From Paulinella micropora (taxonomy: Eukaryota; Cercozoa; Imbricatea; Euglyphida), in contig BJOX01000020.1 of the NCBI GenBank assembly GCA_009731375.1, forward strand, positions 463,978 through 527,977: a stretch of DNA of 64,000 bases, given 5' to 3'. Below the pieces are notes generated by a model. That model was not told the origin of the DNA. It was given only the letters and a program-made list of their open reading frames with translations, and ran no database searches. Position 1 is the stretch's first letter; each line of letters begins with the position of its first letter. The position numbers and the translations under genes are program-made. Below, in pieces: positions 46,031 to 55,645 of the stretch.

Positions 46031-46395
46031 CGAGAAAAGATCGACGATGGTGAGTATGTACTGAAAGGTGACGCCGGGGATGCCGATGTGAACGTGGTCG
46101 AGGCCGATGCACTGTGACAGTCCTTGATGCGTCCATGTAAGCGATGAATATCGGCCGTGGTTAAGGGTCAGGCGGGCGTGGACTAGTTGGCAAAAGTGGC
46201 AGTCACGGAGGGCGGCGAGGACGTCATGATGCATGATATCCGTACCGTCTGTGCGGAACCGAATGTAGCGCTCCTTGCTAAAGGGGACGAGTGTCGGCGC
46301 TTTGGCGTGGTTCTGCATGAGGTGGGCATAATTGATGAGGGGACGGCGTAGCTCTTCTGGGACATAAGCCTTGACTGAAGATTGATCGGGGTCAA
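45985..46395 (-). pseudogene. Retroelement integrase zinc-binding domain and start of catalytic core
   Basis: Encodes CHFCQLVHARLT (end of an HHCC finger) and LDHVHIGIPG...YILTIVDLFSGFLQ, which contains the first catalytic Asp region of the D,D-35-E core. At about 46020 the core breaks off, so the second Asp and the Glu are missing. ORF 46318-45938 starts downstream of the HH half of the finger. Confidence 0.8.
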
Positions 46396-46422
46396 CGGTG
46401 ACTGCGATACCTTGTCGGAGGA

Positions 46423-47408
46423 TCAGTTCGGCTGAGCCGGCGGAGACAGAGATGACGTCTTCGGTCCAGAGAGGGCCGTGAAGCTGTCCTGTCGTTGTGC
46501 GTTGATGATTTGCTGGCGTGTAACGCGCTGTGCATGCGATGTAGCAACGAGAGGATAGATGTAGTGTTGCTCCATTCCAAGTCCATGCACGAGCCAGACA
46601 AGGTTGTCGTCAAGGAACAAGATCTTGCGGCATTGCTCGACGATCGTCTGTGGAAGAGTTTCATCGGGGACGCAATGAACAAAGTCTTGAGGCATGAGCA
46701 GTGCGAAGGGCTTGCGGAGAGCAAACATATCGCGGGCAACCATCGGGCAGCGTTCAGCAGAGGGAATGACAATGGCCAAGTCCCATGGGGCTTGAATGCT
46801 ACGTAGAGTGGGGCCGCCGCGGAGGATCCGGCAAGAAAGGGACTTGAGACGGGTATCCAGGGCCGCGTGCGTGCCTTCAACTGCTAACCAAAGGGTAGAG
46901 CCTGCTCGGGGTGCCGGAATGGTGGATAAGAGCTGGAGAGTCGCCTCGGCTTCGCCAATCAAGGTGGGCTGGCCGGGGGCGATGCAAGGGACACGTGAGA
47001 GACCGTCGGGGAGTTGGTTTTGCTTACCTGGTAGGTATTCGACTTTGAATCGAATCGTCTGAAGGTGCTCCAAAACCCAGTTGACGACCATGGGGCTGCG
47101 AGCGTGCCATAGCCACAAAAGGGGACGGTGATCTGTGACGATGGTGAGTTCGTGATCGCTGGCATCGATGTAGTAGCGGCACTGTTGAATACCGTAGATG
47201 ACACCGTAGGCTTCACGAACGTAGGTCGCCCATCGTGTTTGCGTGTCTGGGAGAAGTACTGGATGACCGGAGCGTTGCGCTCTGGGCCATTATGAAGTGC
47301 GCCGCCAATGCCGATCTGGCTTGCGTCCGTCCGGAGGTAGAGTCGTTCCGACGGCTCATACTTCACCAGAATGGGGAGCGTAGTGAGGACACGGCGGAGC
47401 TTCTTCAT
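46423..47408 (-). pseudogene. Retroelement RNase H and connecting region
   Basis: SERLYLRTDASQIGIGGALH (first catalytic Asp) is read in one frame (47408 down to about 47245). WATYVREAYGVIYG (Glu) and TIVTDHRPLLWLWH (Asp) are read in the next, followed by FKVEYLPGKQNQLPDGLSRV. A single frameshift near 47240 separates them. The spacer to 46423 has no recognised domain. Confidence 0.85.
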
Positions 47409-47428
47409 GCATTTCCGCTCATTTCGGG

Positions 47429-48664
47429 TCAGGTAAGGGGCACCGGAGGGCCGAGCGTGAGTGGATTTGAGAAGTTAGTCAGAGGTGCCACTAATCGGGA
47501 ATAGTCAGGGATATGGGCTTGGATGAAGTTGGTGATACCTAAGACTGATCGGACTTCAGAAACGTTGGATGGGTCGGCCAGCTTGAGAATAGCGTCGACC
47601 TTGGAAGAATCTGCAGCAATACCTTTCTTGCTGCAGCGTTTGCCCAGAATGTTGAGCTCGCGATAGCCTAAGCGTAGTTTCCGGGCCGAACCGTGGAGGC
47701 CGGCGTCTCGCATGGCTTGAAAGATGCATCGGAGCTCGCGAAGATGGGTATCGAAGTCGTTGGAGCCGTCTGTGACGTCGTCGAGGTAGGCCGAAGCGGA
47801 TTTATTCCAAAAGTCCAGATGGTTGAAGGACTTATCCATAGCGCGTTGAAAGTCTCCCGGGGCGCGGTGAACACCTTGAGGCATAAAATTAGGAACTAGG
47901 AGTCCTAAGGTTGTCCATACAGCGAGAATATCGCGGCTACCGTCATCTGGATTGAGTCTCAGGTGCGTGAAGCCGTCGACCATGTCGATGGAACTGAGAT
48001 AGTGCCAGCCCGCGAAGCGTTCGCGGTATTGATCCGGGTTGGGCAAACCTGGCACAGGCAGGTGGAGGTTGTCGTTGGCACCGCGGTAGTCGTAGACGTT
48101 GCGTATGTCGCGGATGACCTCCTTTGCTAAGTCTTCAAACTTTCCTACGGGGCAGGCTCGACTAGCCCAGGCACAATTTGCTGAGGCCATGGACCAGAGG
48201 CCGGCTGTAAGGACGTCAATCGCCCAACCTTTGAGGTATTGGTGTACCGCTGGAGTCCAATTTGGGCATTGTACCGCAATTGGTTTAGCTCCCGGTTTGA
48301 GGATGAGCGACACGACAGTGTGATTGAAGACACCTGCTTTATCTTGGAAGACATCGTCGAATTCTCCGAGGAGGGCCCATAGAAGTCGTTGTTGTTCTGC
48401 AGTGAGGCCGGAGTTGACGACTTCAGGTGCGTATTTGGGCGCAGGCGGCGCGGTTAGTTTGGCGGCCTGTTTGTCTAGAAAGTCGCGGCAAAGTCTCTCA
48501 GAAATGAGAATCCACGGGGTGGTCAGTGTTCCACTAACCGTAGTTGCCGTACAGTAAAGCATGCGCGGGTCCGGGCATGTTGCAGCGAGCTCCGCCATGG
48601 CGGGATCGAAGTATGGAGGATCCTTTACAGCGAGGACTGTGACTTCCCGGTGGGAAAGAGCCAT
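47429..48664 (-). CDS. Retroelement reverse transcriptase
   Basis: 411-aa open frame. Motifs in order: LLWALLGEFDDVFQD, YRGANDNLHLPVP, LSSIDMVDGFTHLRL, PQGVHRAPGDFQRAMD, the catalytic AYLDDV, and LGKRCSKKGIAADSSKV of the thumb. It ends in LGITNFIQAHIPDYSRLVAP, the connection to RNase H. FTHLRL replaces the usual FHQI, and PQGVHRAP replaces PFGLxNAP. The start is uncertain, because the frame begins at a CTC-rich junction and no protease motif was found upstream. Confidence 0.9.
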   Translation of the reverse strand: MALSHREVTVLAVKDPPYFDPAMAELAATCPDPRMLYCTATTVSGTLTTPWILISERLCRDFLDKQAAKLTAPPAPKYAPEVVNSGLTAEQQRLLWALLGEFDDVFQDKAGVFNHTVVSLILKPGAKPIAVQCPNWTPAVHQYLKGWAIDVLTAGLWSMASANCAWASRACPVGKFEDLAKEVIRDIRNVYDYRGANDNLHLPVPGLPNPDQYRERFAGWHYLSSIDMVDGFTHLRLNPDDGSRDILAVWTTLGLLVPNFMPQGVHRAPGDFQRAMDKSFNHLDFWNKSASAYLDDVTDGSNDFDTHLRELRCIFQAMRDAGLHGSARKLRLGYRELNILGKRCSKKGIAADSSKVDAILKLADPSNVSEVRSVLGITNFIQAHIPDYSRLVAPLTNFSNPLTLGPPVPLT

Positions 48665-48736
48665 GGTGGAAGGATCCGGTGGTAAGAATAGAGCGGTGTC
48701 TGGAGAGGGCTCCAGACTTGATGGTCACGCCCGACC

Positions 48737-49204
48737 CTATTTGGTATTCAATCGCTGCTGGTGTCCGGTACCAGACCGAGCGTACATGTAGAAGTGGCGG
48801 CGCTGCGTTGGAGCCGCAAAACGATGCTGTGGGCGCGGAGGTGGCTTGTAATTCGGGTTTTGGACGGGCCGAGGGGCTGTCTGACCATAATGGGCAGTGC
48901 GGCCCTGTTGGCTGGTCCGATATACCCGATCGGGTTGATGCTTGCCATCGCCGGCCGGCGGATATCGGGTCCGATTAGCGCGTTGCACGTGTTTGCGGTT
49001 CTTCTTGCAGCGGGGGTGACCACCAAGACTACTGTTGAAAGCTGGTCGAACTGGTTTCGGTTTAGGCTTGCGTGTCCCAGTAGCGCCAGTAGTTCCGACG
49101 TGAAGGATATTGCCGTAGCCGCACTTACACCACGGTTCGTGAGTCTTATCGGGGTCATGCGAAGATGCCGTCGGGGACATTGTAGGCGAACTGGTCGTTG
49201 TCAA
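48737..49204 (-). CDS. Retroelement Gag/nucleocapsid-like segment
   Basis: Basic 155-residue frame with CKCGYGNILHVG and GGHPRCKKNRKH, which could form a zinc-knuckle-like finger though not the canonical CCHC spacing, followed by a Pro/Arg/Gln-rich RNA-binding-like stretch. Confidence 0.55.
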   Translation of the reverse strand: MTTTSSPTMSPTASSHDPDKTHEPWCKCGYGNILHVGTTGATGTRKPKPKPVRPAFNSSLGGHPRCKKNRKHVQRANRTRYPPAGDGKHQPDRVYRTSQQGRTAHYGQTAPRPVQNPNYKPPPRPQHRFAAPTQRRHFYMYARSGTGHQQRLNTK

Positions 49205-50359
49205 GCGATGGCATGGTATCTATTGAATACCAGACAGGATCCACACTATATTTCCCCTTGTTGACTAGTTCAGCGAGCTTCCGCCAGACGCGCTCTTTGT
49301 CTTTGACGCTTGTCACACCGTTGATTGCTCCTGATGCGTTGAAGAAAGCGCGATTCAAAGAGTACGGGATGATTAGGCCGCAGTTGCTGAAGTAGTTGAG
49401 TTCCGAAAGGATCTGCCGTCGTAAGTAGATGTGAAGGCTGGGGTTAATAGCGGAAAGCCGAAATGATGGCTGTGTAGGTAGATCGGAGGGCTTACTACCT
49501 GCGCAGTGTTTAGCTGTGCAAATACACCATTGGTAAATGGGGTAAGGCATGCGCTTCGTGAAGCGCGAAAGGCAAAGTGGCCGTCAGGGAGATCTTGTCG
49601 GGTACCGGTATCGAAGTTTAACTCGCGTTGGAGGTAACGCTTACCCGTACGTTGTTCGATGTCGATCCAATGGGCAATCTTGTACCAGAGGTAGCGTTGC
49701 AGATCCGGATCGAGCTTGTCCGTGAGGTAGGCTGTAGCCGCGTTGAGTCTGCCAGAGGAGACGCAACAAAAACATTCCATGTGCGCGTAAAGATTGAGCT
49801 GCTTCAAAATCTTGAGGCGCATGTCCGTTCGTAGATCGGGATTGATGGCAGCAAGAAGGCATATACCTGGGTAGATAGGCTGAGGAGCTGGTTCGAGAGG
49901 GGCGTACTTCATGTCGAACCCTTCCGCGTGTTGTCTTGGTCTGGAACGTAGGTGCATGGCGTGGGATGACGGTGATGTCGCCGCAGTTGAGGAAGACGAT
50001 GACGATGAAGATGTGGCCGCAGGTGGTTGGCTACTTGCCGGGCTGGGCGAGTCCGGTTTTGACTCGTCGTCGTCGTCGTCTCGTCTCCGGTACGGAGTCG
50101 GCGGTCTGGTGTTACAGGCTGTCTTTGGGACTTTAGGTGGAGTAGGTGCAGGCTGCGTGCTTGCAGTACTCTGTATAACGGGTGTCGGAGCGGGGACTGA
50201 TCCCGAAGTGTTGGTTGGCGTAGGGCCCGAACTAGAGCTCGAACTACTAGAGCTCGAACTGCTAGAGCTGGCGCCGGAAGTTGGGGCGAATACAGCGTCG
50301 TCGAGCATGTCGACGTCGATCGGGAAATTTGCTGGATCCTGGTAGTCCGGACTGTCCAT
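49155..50359 (-). CDS. Retroelement Gag-like ORFs with a tandemly repeated module
   Basis: ORF 50359-49373 (328 aa) has a Ser/Thr/Pro-rich acidic N-terminus with short S runs, then a module starting CLLAAINPDLRTDMRLKILK and ending LPDGHFAF. ORF 49550-49155 carries a second, divergent copy (RLSAINPSLHIYLRRQILSE ... VPDGIFA). The two modules of about 100 aa lie head to tail in different frames. I do not recognise the fold. A capsid-like role is inferred from position. Confidence 0.6.
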
Positions 50360-51467
50360 CCGGGATCAAGCACACGTCGAATCCAGGGTCGATGAACATT
50401 CCTTGGGGCAAGCCGATGCGGTAGTGTCCGCGTGTTTCCAGTGGACTCAGTGTATGGATCGGGAGGGGCAGGTTCAGAAGTGCCTCGGCTTGAAGATCTG
50501 CCAGAGACATCTTCATTTCGCAGTAGAACTTGCGGAGGCGTTCCGTAGTTTCGGCTGTCTTCAGATTGATCCAGCGGCCCGTATTTGTATGTTGGTCCAG
50601 TGCCGATTCTGCGTTCCTCGGCGCCCATCTCCGGATGTGGGGATTGGGGTGGTAGTTTGTCCGTCTGCGAACGCATGGGACGCCAGAAGGATAACCTAAG
50701 GCTTTCAAGCGCTTTTCTCGCGAGTACGGGTTGACCATGTCATAATCGCAGGGGAAGGTGTGCGGAGGATGGTGGACTACGTGGATTTCGCGGCTGAAGC
50801 GCTTGCCGGTCTGGCTGGCGATAAGATAAATAGCGATTTGAGCTAGAATCCACTCCACGTTGTCGTATCGCTTCCAGTAAAATGTAGTGGGCCATTTTAT
50901 GTGGGAGGCGTCTGAATTCTGTGGATCGATCCAGTTTGGGCACTGTTGAAGGTAGTTGGTAAGGTTTCTGCCGTTTCGGCCTCCTAGTGACCATGTACCT
51001 TCCTTGACTGTTATTCCTCGCGTTAATCCCTGCCAATTGTGTTGGAGGATATTGTCGAAGAACTCTTCGTCTCGCTTGTTCATGTAGTAGATGGACAGGG
51101 AGCTATGGTTGAAATAGTTCCGCGGGAGGTCGACCGTGCAGAGGTAGCTGCGCTCGCGCACTAATACATTTTGGATGTCGTAGTAAGAGTCCGTCGCAGT
51201 GATCTTCAGCCATATGGGATTAATGCAAGGGAGTCGGTGGAAGTAGTGCTGAAGTGCGAAACAGCGTTCTCGTGTTGGTAACTTGAACGAGTAGCGTTGG
51301 TATGATGCGGTGCCAAATCTCGGAGCCATGGTGTATTGGCCTGTGGACGGAGTTTCCATGCAACTCCACGGGAAAAGCAACTCACCTTCAGAAAGCGCGT
51401 CCATAATGGTGTTTCGGGGTGCTGTTCTCGGGGTGTTACCGACAATGCGTCCCAAGTACAATGACAT
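50262..51467 (-). CDS. Retroelement-associated ORF, unrecognised (401 aa)
   Basis: Good-composition open frame rich in Tyr, Arg and Trp (KLPTRERCFALQHYFHRLP, WPTTFYWKRYDNVEWILAQ). It overlaps the start of the next ORF by about 100 bases in another frame. Position and a terminal G-x-PQGMF motif similar to the LPDGHF/VPDGIF ends of the downstream modules suggest it belongs to the same polyprotein. Confidence 0.5.
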   Translation of the reverse strand: MSLYLGRIVGNTPRTAPRNTIMDALSEGELLFPWSCMETPSTGQYTMAPRFGTASYQRYSFKLPTRERCFALQHYFHRLPCINPIWLKITATDSYYDIQNVLVRERSYLCTVDLPRNYFNHSSLSIYYMNKRDEEFFDNILQHNWQGLTRGITVKEGTWSLGGRNGRNLTNYLQQCPNWIDPQNSDASHIKWPTTFYWKRYDNVEWILAQIAIYLIASQTGKRFSREIHVVHHPPHTFPCDYDMVNPYSREKRLKALGYPSGVPCVRRRTNYHPNPHIRRWAPRNAESALDQHTNTGRWINLKTAETTERLRKFYCEMKMSLADLQAEALLNLPLPIHTLSPLETRGHYRIGLPQGMFIDPGFDVCLIPDGQSGLPGSSKFPDRRRHARRRCIRPNFRRQL

Positions 51468-51865
51468 TTTGTATCCTCAAGGTCGGTCCTGATGATACAC
51501 CATGCCGGTGTGGAAATAGTCCACGTTTCCGGTAGGCTCCACTTGGCGGCCAACGAGGGCTGTACACAGGAGTTGCGCAGTACTTCGTCCATGTGCCGGG
51601 CCAAAGCGGAAGATGGTGGCCTTCAAAGGGGATTTCAAAAATCTATGCATCGACTTGCGCCTTTCGGATGGCTGAGGATCTTTTCCACGCCTCCTTTGTG
51701 AGTACCTCCTGGACATCTGTTTCACCCTGAAGGAGGCGTTGGCGCACGCGTTTAACTCTGACTAGGCAGAGGGCTTCCGTGTTAACGACGCCGTGTCGTG
51801 CAATGGTGCTGCCGTCGATAAGACCCATTCCCAACGTGAAGTCGGAGAATGTTGCATGGTCCGTC

Positions 51866-52562
51866 TCATGAGGTATTGCGAGGCGGCCAGTAGTGTTGCA
51901 TGAGGAGCGTAGGATTGTCACGGCTGAGGCCGTACGTAGCGTCAACAAATTCGATGCCAGATCTACCCCAAGGGGTGCTCCCATACATCTGGCGAGGGTC
52001 AGTACGTAAGTAGATCTGACTCTCCCGGGTGCGTGGAGGCGCCGTAGTGGACGACGAGCTCGATGTCGAGCTCGAGGACGAACTTGAAGTTGTGCTCGAA
52101 GTTGTGCTCGAAGTTGTGCTCGAAGTTGTGCTCGAAGTTGTGCTCGAAGTTGTGCTCGATGATGAGCTCGATGATGAGCTCGATGATGAGCTTGCTGCCA
52201 AGCTTGACGAGGCGCTCATGGACGAACTCGAGGATGAACTCGAAGCCGGGTTCGGTGCTGCAGTCCATGGAAGAAAAGTTCGCGCCAGGAGCGGGTGTGC
52301 GATAAAGTTGTAGTGGTCCGTGTACAGGAAGACCATCTGCTTCGCACATCTCCAGTGGATGTCATTTTCCGGTGGCGGGATTTGGTAAGTCCCGCGGGAG
52401 TTTTCTGCCGTGCGCAGCAACGATCGTTCCACTCGAGGGTAGTCCCAACCGTCGCGTCTTTCTGGAGTGACGTTGTCGGGCCATACTAGTCCTTGGCTAG
52501 TGATCATTTGTTCCGGGACCCAATAACCGAGGTGTGGACATCTGGGGTATGTGCCCACGAAG
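51866..52562 (-). CDS. Retroelement-proximal ORF with Ser/Thr-rich middle
   Basis: Open frame starting within about 20 bases of the element boundary. An N-terminal block (YPRCPHLGYWVPEQMI, PPPENDIHWRCAKQMVFLYT) is followed by a Ser run and a TTSS repeat (52083-52165, a CTCGAAGTTGTG 12-mer repeated in the plus strand). It then reads SGIEFVDATYGLSRDNPTLL. Frames 51984-51477 further on are interrupted. Confidence 0.5.
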
Positions 52563-52823
52563 GAAACTTGGCCAGTGCTCACGGCAAGCCCCCCAGTCCT
52601 GCCGATTCACCGCCCCCAGGAATTCCGTTAGTGCGGTCGCGCCGGGCGCCTCACCTGTTAGCTTGAGGCGCTTGGTTGGACCAGGGGCACCGGTCCCCGC
52701 TCGCGCGGACTCGTCCTCCTGTGCCTTGACGCGCCTGGTTGAGCCAGGGGCACCGGATCTCCCTCGCGCGGCCTCGTCCTCCTTCCTCCCGCAATCGTGA
52801 CAAGTCCGCTGTCTGCGTCGCAT
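52563..52823 (-). pseudogene. NLS-minisatellite gene, copy 1, truncated by the retroelement
   Basis: Starts at ATG 52823 with MRRRQRTCHDCG, then two diverged units ending GAPGSTRRVK and GAPGPTKRLKL, then FLGAVNRQDWGACREHWP, where similarity to copy 2 stops at about 52563. The units are Pro-x-x-Lys/Arg-Arg-Val/Leu-Lys motifs resembling the Myc-type nuclear localisation signal. Everything that follows in copy 2, including the protease-like domain, is absent here. The ORF reads on into element sequence to 52497. Confidence 0.75.
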
Positions 52824-52969
52824 GTCCCTACGACGGGGTGAGGGCTGACAAGCGGCCTGCTTTTTTCTTTAACCTAGTAGCCCGGCGCGGCAGCCCGCGG
52901 CGGCGGGTGGTCCGTTCGGTTTCTTTCCCTCCCTTTCCCCCGCGGACCTGTACGTACCTTCCGTCTCTT

Positions 52970-53000
<31 letters not shown>

Positions 53001-53180
53001 NNNNNNNNNNAAAACACCCCGCGCAGGATTGGGGCTAAACTGCTGTTGTCTGCGCTCTCCCTGGTTTACGGAAATACCGACCAGCGTTTTTCTTCACGAC
53101 CCAGTCACCCGGCCGGGGCCAGCGCACTTTTTCGACTAGCGATTTTAATCAAGCGGAAGCTGTACAACACACGCGTATGA
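52773..53180 (-). repeat. Duplicated 5' flank of the NLS-minisatellite gene, copy 1
   Basis: Matches 55603-56298 in two blocks: CCGTCTGCGTCGC region to CTTCCGTCTC, and CGCAGGATTGGG to CACACGCGTATGAGG. Between the blocks each copy has its own poly(C)/poly(G) plus N gap. The conserved flank probably contains the promoter. Confidence 0.8.
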
Positions 53181-53533
53181 GGGCACTGGGCGGGCCCGGC
53201 GCCCCGTGGGCTCGGCGGTGTGCCAGAGGCCTTAGTTTTATTAAATCCCAACCTTGGACTCGCTACACTAAAACTGCTACTCGCAGCGGCTGTGCGGTGC
53301 AAGCTGCTGCTTCTCTGCCAGCTCTCTGTCAACCCAGCCGGCCGTATGGAATCTCCCGAAAAAAATCCAGGCGCAGACCGCCGTCAGCCGTAGGTCATCG
53401 TTCCGCGCTCCGTGTCCAGCCCGCGCGTACCGACCAGCTCCCGCACGCGGAGCTCGCCGGGGGCCCGCCGGGGGGCGCACGCACCAGGCACAAGCTGACA
53501 ATCTGCCTCCGCCCGCACCCTAGGCTGGGCTAC

Positions 53534-54235
53534 CTACCGATCAGCAGCAGCGCTAGCTGTTGCCTGGGCAGAGAATCGTTCGGCCTCTGCGTCGCTGAGT
53601 AATTCGGGGTGTAGCGGCCAGACCGAGCCGATCGCCGGGCAAGAGGTCCGAGACCGGCGCGGCCTGCCATCACGATCTCTGGTGGTCTGGGTAGGATCCA
53701 GATACGGGCAGAGTTGCTCTGTCCAGACAAGATTAGTAGGGATTGTCTTGAACCAGGCCAAGGTAGCTTTCCCAGTAAACAGGGTCACGTGGTCTAGGAT
53801 GCACGCCAGGACGTCCCGGCCACACCAAAGATCCAACCTGCGTTCTGCGAACAAGATGACGATTTCACTAGGGTCCTGGACGGAGCCATGACTGCGGCCA
53901 CGAAGTTCTAGCCACACTCGCAGCCAATGCTGGCTAGGATGCGTCCGGACACGGAGCCAAAGGGTACCAGCGTTCTCTCCCTGAGCTCCGGGGTGTGCCT
54001 GCCCGGGTCGGTGGAGCGGCGGGGCATGGCTCTTGTTCACCTTTGCGGTACCTAGCGAGGAGACCGTTTGTTCGCCCTTGGCTGCCCTTCCCACGCCCTT
54101 CCCCTCCCATGTGGTTTGTGGGTTGATTGAGCCTGCCCCAGGCACCGGTTTAATTAAAAACGCAAGCAAACTGCGGCTTGTCCAACAGAAATGATTGTTC
54201 CTGGCGATCGGTTCCGTGGCCGCCGGGATAAGCAC
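53534..54235 (-). CDS. Hypothetical protein, unrecognised
   Basis: 233-codon open frame. The second half (HPSQHWLRVWLELRGRSHGS, DPSEIVILFAERRLDLWCGR, DVLACILDHVTLFTGK, LAWFKTIPTNLVWTEQL) has ordinary globular composition. The first half is Pro/Gly-rich and may be non-coding. An AATAAA (minus strand, about 53235-53240) lies 290 bp beyond the stop. It sits between the two copies of the NLS-minisatellite gene. Confidence 0.4.
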   Translation of the reverse strand: MLIPAATEPIARNNHFCWTSRSLLAFLIKPVPGAGSINPQTTWEGKGVGRAAKGEQTVSSLGTAKVNKSHAPPLHRPGQAHPGAQGENAGTLWLRVRTHPSQHWLRVWLELRGRSHGSVQDPSEIVILFAERRLDLWCGRDVLACILDHVTLFTGKATLAWFKTIPTNLVWTEQLCPYLDPTQTTRDRDGRPRRSRTSCPAIGSVWPLHPELLSDAEAERFSAQATASAAADR

Positions 54236-54367
54236 CAGGCCTCCCGTCCCCCTATCTCAAAGCGCGCCACCCTCCTCGTTCGGGCCACTCGTGCCCAGCT
54301 CGACCAGCTCACTCGCGTCTGCGGCTAGGCCGTGGAGGCCCGCGCGATCCCCGGGACCCCGCGCGCG

Positions 54368-55645
54368 CTACCCCAGGGGTTGCAGCGCTTCCGGGCCCTG
54401 CCTTGCTAGCGGCTCGAACAAGTCCGCCAGCCTGAAAGCTCGTTGCCTCCCGCTGCTGCGCACGGCGCTCCCGGGCACATGCACCGCCTTTTCTTCGTCC
54501 TTCATAAAATAGGACCGCCAGATAAACGATACCAGCAACAGCCAGGGATGGCTAATCGGGCGTGCAGTGGACAAGTCGTTACTGTCGTTGCTGTAACTTT
54601 CGCGCAAGGCGCGCGCCAGTGACAAGAGGAAACAGCTCTTCTCGCCTGACTGGTCCGCCTCCGGCGTAGCGCCCCCTTCGTCCTCCCGGTCCGGAGACAG
54701 CGGTGCCTGCTGCCCGGGCAAGCGTAGGCACAGGCTGAGCGCAATCCCGAGGGCATACCGGTACTCTTGGGTGGACGTAGAGGCGGGGTCGAAATAGAAC
54801 CAGGTATCGCGCACTTCACCAGCTCCACGCGCCAAGAACAACACGACACAGTGCCCTCTCCCAACCGTAGCCGTGCTCGCGCCAGGGGCCGGGCTGCCCA
54901 TCGAGACCACGAAGGTAGTGTAGCGTTGGTATTCCTCTGTACGAAGATCCAGGCGATTGATTCTCAGCGGTAACCGCCAGTCGATTAACCGCGGGCAGAG
55001 AGCGGCGAAAACCCTTCGGCCGTCGTACAAGAACGTATTCAGCTTGCGCAACACCTCCTGGCACTCTCTGCCGCTAACGCCCCCCAGGTTCCCGTTCCAA
55101 CGCTCAACCAAGCCCATCCCGAAAAAAACCCGCTCCAGCCCCACGAAGCCCACGTTGCGTTGCGAGATGGAGTTTTCGTCTAGGCAGGCTACGGCTGCCC
55201 CCACTATTGTCAGGGCATAGCTTGCGTCGTCTCTCTCCACGACGTCGTCTGCTGCCCCTAGGCACAGACTCCGCAGCTGTGAAAGTCGGAGGCCCTGGTC
55301 CCTGGCCTCGGCGAGCAGCTGCCGTGCGGCTAGTGAATCCCTCGACACACTTGGCCAGGACTCACGGCAAGCCCGCCAGTCCTGCCTGTTCACCGCCTCC
55401 CGGAATTCCACTAGCGCGGCCTCCTCACCCTTGACGCGCTTGGTTGGACCAGGGGCACCTGATCCCGCTCGCGCGGCCTCGTTCTCACCCTTGACGCGCT
55501 TGGTTGGACCAGGGGCACCGGATCCCGCTCGCGCGGCCTCCTCCTCGCCCTTGACGCGCTTGGTTGGACCAGGGGCCCCCGATCAGGACGCCCCCTTCTC
55601 CTTCCCCTGCCCGCAATCGCGACAAGTCCGCTGTCTGCGTCGCAT
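54368..55645 (-). pseudogene. NLS-minisatellite protein with Ulp1/SENP-like cysteine protease domain, copy 2 (one in-frame stop)
   Basis: From ATG 55645 the frame reads MRRRQRTCRDCGQGKEKG, meets TGA at 55583-55585, and stays in the same frame through three 20-aa units (AARAGSGAPGPTKRVKGE), FREAVNRQDWRACRESWP, and on to the stop at 54368. Counting from the codon at 55411 as residue 1, H187 (GRGHCVVLFL), D208 (WFYFDPAS), Q254 and C260 (QSGEKSCFLLSLARAL) match the H-D-Q-C order of C48 proteases, with Q to C of 6 and D to C of 52, close to SENP2 from memory. That family removes SUMO or related modifiers. The assignment is inference from four residues and flanking hydrophobics. The TGA replaces a GGA of the neighbouring units. 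Confidence 0.6.
55428..55607 (-). repeat. 60-bp coding minisatellite (three units)
   Basis: Units start at 55428, 55488 and 55548 and encode the 20-residue repeat containing GAPGPTKRVK. The first two differ at only a few bases; the third carries the TGA. Copy 1 of the gene has two diverged units at about 52640-52760. Confidence 0.85.

Larger units (their letters stand above)
45501..52562 (-). mobile_element. Ty3/Gypsy-type LTR retroelement, defective (LTRs not recognised)
   Basis: Minus-strand order: Gag-like ORFs, zinc-knuckle-like segment, RT, RNase H, integrase. The RNase H-before-integrase order is the Ty3/Gypsy arrangement. Frameshifts separate several blocks and the integrase core is deleted. 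I could not find LTRs, a primer-binding site or an aspartic protease DTG/DSG motif. The right boundary at about 52562 is set by where similarity to the downstream gene family begins. Confidence 0.82.

Noticed and set aside
48561-49264. Plus-strand ORFs antisense to the Gag-like region
   Set aside because: They mirror the real minus-strand frames and carry no domain.
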